Below are positions 42,965 through 43,794 of a DNA stretch of 43,794 bases, piece after piece. The position numbers and the translations under genes were made by a program. The notes beneath the pieces are model-generated. The model did not search any database and had not been told where the DNA came from. It saw nothing but the letters and a program-made list of their open reading frames with translations. The stretch covers positions 1 to 43,794 of the forward strand of contig JADYZV010000045.1 of NCBI GenBank assembly GCA_020852965.1. Reading direction: 5' to 3'. This stretch comes from Pirellulaceae bacterium. Lineage in GTDB: Bacteria; Planctomycetota; Planctomycetia; Pirellulales; Pirellulaceae. Position 1 is the first letter of the stretch, and each line of letters begins with the position of its first letter.

Positions 42965-42981
42965 GGCACACGGAGTGTGCC
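42965..42981 (+). repeat. Perfect hairpin GGCACAC-GGA-GTGTGCC
   Basis: A 7-bp stem with a 3-base loop, extended outward by AGCA / TGCT (AGCAGGCTAC before, TGCTAC after). It lies between the small membrane protein and the permease gene, and I believe similar CGGCACACGGAGTGTGCC elements recur in planctomycete genomes. No T-run follows, so I class it as a repeat. Confidence 0.6.
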
Positions 42982-43064
42982 TGCTACTTTGCTCAATGGA
43001 CAGTATTGCTCGTGCGACGAGCGAAACTCGCTAAACCGTGGTCTTTACAGCTAAGGATGGCTGC

Positions 43065-43794
43065 ATGTACCGATGGCTGCTCTGCTGGCGTTATTTAAAA
43101 ACGCGTTATATCGCCTTGGCTTCGGTCATCAGTGTGACCCTGGGTGTGGCTACCTTGATCGTGGTCAACAGCGTCATGGACGGCTTTACGACCGAGATGC
43201 AAGACCGCATGCACGGCATTCTCTCGGATGTGATTTTGGAAAGTCATGCCACCAACGGAATGCCCGATCATGAAGCCATACAACAGCGCATTCGCCAAGT
43301 CGTCGGGGATGACTTGGAGGGGATGACCACAGTCGTCCATGTGCCTGCGATGGTGACTATCGAGCAGCTTGGAAACGAGCCGATTACGCGGCAGATCAAT
43401 CTGATTGGCATCGACACCGACAGCTATGCCAACGTCAGCGATTTCAGCAAATACTTGATGCACCCTGAGAATCAGGAACAAATTTCTTTTGCACTCAAAG
43501 AGCAGGGATATGCTCCGGATCGCAGCGGCTTTCCCGAGTCGGGATGGGTACATCGTCGCCGCACCGCAGCGGCTCGCAAGCGCATGCTCCAACTGCAGTT
43601 AGAATACGAACTCGAGAAGAAAGAGAACGAGTTCCTGCGAGGGCTTGAACACCAGAACAATGACTATCTCAAGAGCCTTGTCGATTCAGTTGGTGTCATG
43701 GCCCCGCGCGATCTGCCATTGAGTGACCTATCACATCGCGACGCTTCCACCATCGAAAGCCCTGATGCGACTGGCAATTTGCCAGACACCTCAG
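43065..43794 (+). CDS. ABC transporter permease of the LolC/FtsX type, 5' part (cut by window edge)
   Basis: The ATG at 43065 follows AAGGATGG and opens a frame to the last base. It begins MYRWLLCWRYLKTRYIALAS then VISVTLGVATLIVVNSVMDG, the classic N-terminus of LolC/LolE/MacB-like permeases with a first membrane helix (~17-37). 'MDGFTTEMQDRMHGILSDV' and 'GMTTVVHVPAMVTIEQLG' fit the start of the periplasmic MacB-core domain. About 243 residues are visible. A charged Gln/Glu/Arg-rich coiled-coil-like insertion (AARKRMLQLQLEYELEKKEN) within the periplasmic part is a departure from E. coli LolC. It would move lipoproteins or similar substrates out of the inner membrane. The matching ATPase is presumably downstream, outside the window. 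Confidence 0.85.
   Translation, partial: MYRWLLCWRYLKTRYIALASVISVTLGVATLIVVNSVMDGFTTEMQDRMHGILSDVILESHATNGMPDHEAIQQRIRQVVGDDLEGMTTVVHVPAMVTIEQLGNEPITRQINLIGIDTDSYANVSDFSKYLMHPENQEQISFALKEQGYAPDRSGFPESGWVHRRRTAAARKRMLQLQLEYELEKKENEFLRGLEHQNNDYLKSLVDSVGVMAPRDLPLSDLSHRDASTIESPDATGNLPDTS

Noticed and set aside
1-43794. tRNA genes, rRNA genes, riboswitches, prophage or plasmid origin
   Set aside because: I saw no cloverleaf with conserved T-loop, no rRNA signature, no known riboswitch core and no phage structural or replication genes; RNase P RNA is the only structured RNA gene recognised.

Overview
The window looks like a chromosomal segment of a planctomycete, most likely a member of the Pirellulaceae (Rhodopirellula/Blastopirellula-like). 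This rests on gene content and style: many Hanks-type Ser/Thr kinases, a DUF4058 protein, long polytopic proteins without recognised families, a degenerate IS of a type I associate with these genomes, and intergenic regions full of short dispersed hairpin repeats. Base composition is moderate (mid-50s % G+C by eye). No database search was possible, so family names come from motifs I can see and from recalled knowledge.

Layout. 1-299: end of a DUF4058 gene. 350-3383: an overlapping gene pair, a metallophosphoesterase/Ser-Thr-kinase/TIR- or deoxyribosyltransferase-like fusion followed by a zinc-ribbon membrane protein with a second unusual domain. 3763-4131: a secreted His/Tyr/Gln-rich protein. 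4466-5809: a kinase fused to a C-terminal RyR (ryanodine-receptor repeat) domain, preceded by tandem hairpins. 6057-6242: a truncated gene start. 6228-9370 (minus): esterase, PPP-type phosphatase, tyrosine phosphatase (apparently frameshifted) and a metallo-beta-lactamase-fold hydrolase; the first three are chained by ATGA overlaps. 9542-11114: a decayed insertion sequence with 24-bp inverted ends. 11115-11922: relics and a long inverted repeat. 11923-14414: STAS protein and Nudix hydrolase, convergent with an FHA-GAF-PP2C phosphatase. 14712-15767: secreted peptidoglycan-binding/NlpC-P60-like protein. 16292-17944 (minus): FolC with an in-frame repeat insertion.

18198-22926 holds an ABC exporter (ATPase, permease, membrane-anchored partner). 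It is followed by a His-rich HMA-like lipoprotein, RNase P RNA (minus strand, 23685-24135), a hypothetical protein, GlpD, a Tat-exported glycoside-hydrolase-like protein, and a small zinc-ribbon membrane protein. 29159-37949 reads as an envelope/stress block: a 1285-residue polytopic protein, PspA, a small protein, a 7-8-TM histidine kinase and its sigma-54 response regulator. 38102-41530 (minus) is a ClpB-like double AAA+ protein with a degenerate first ATPase site and a C-terminal region resembling the PCRF domain of release factors. MoaB/Mog, a 53-residue membrane protein and the start of a LolC/FtsX-type permease close the window.

How it may work together. The first 14 kb is unusually dense in phospho-signalling and putative conflict-type domains (two kinases, three phosphatases of different folds, FHA, STAS, RyR, TIR/NDT-like, MBL hydrolase) alongside signs of rearrangement (truncated gene, frameshift, IS). 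The best candidate for an undescribed system is the MPE-kinase-TIR/NDT fusion plus its translationally coupled membrane partner, possibly with the kinase-RyR gene nearby. This is inference from domain architecture, not demonstrated function.
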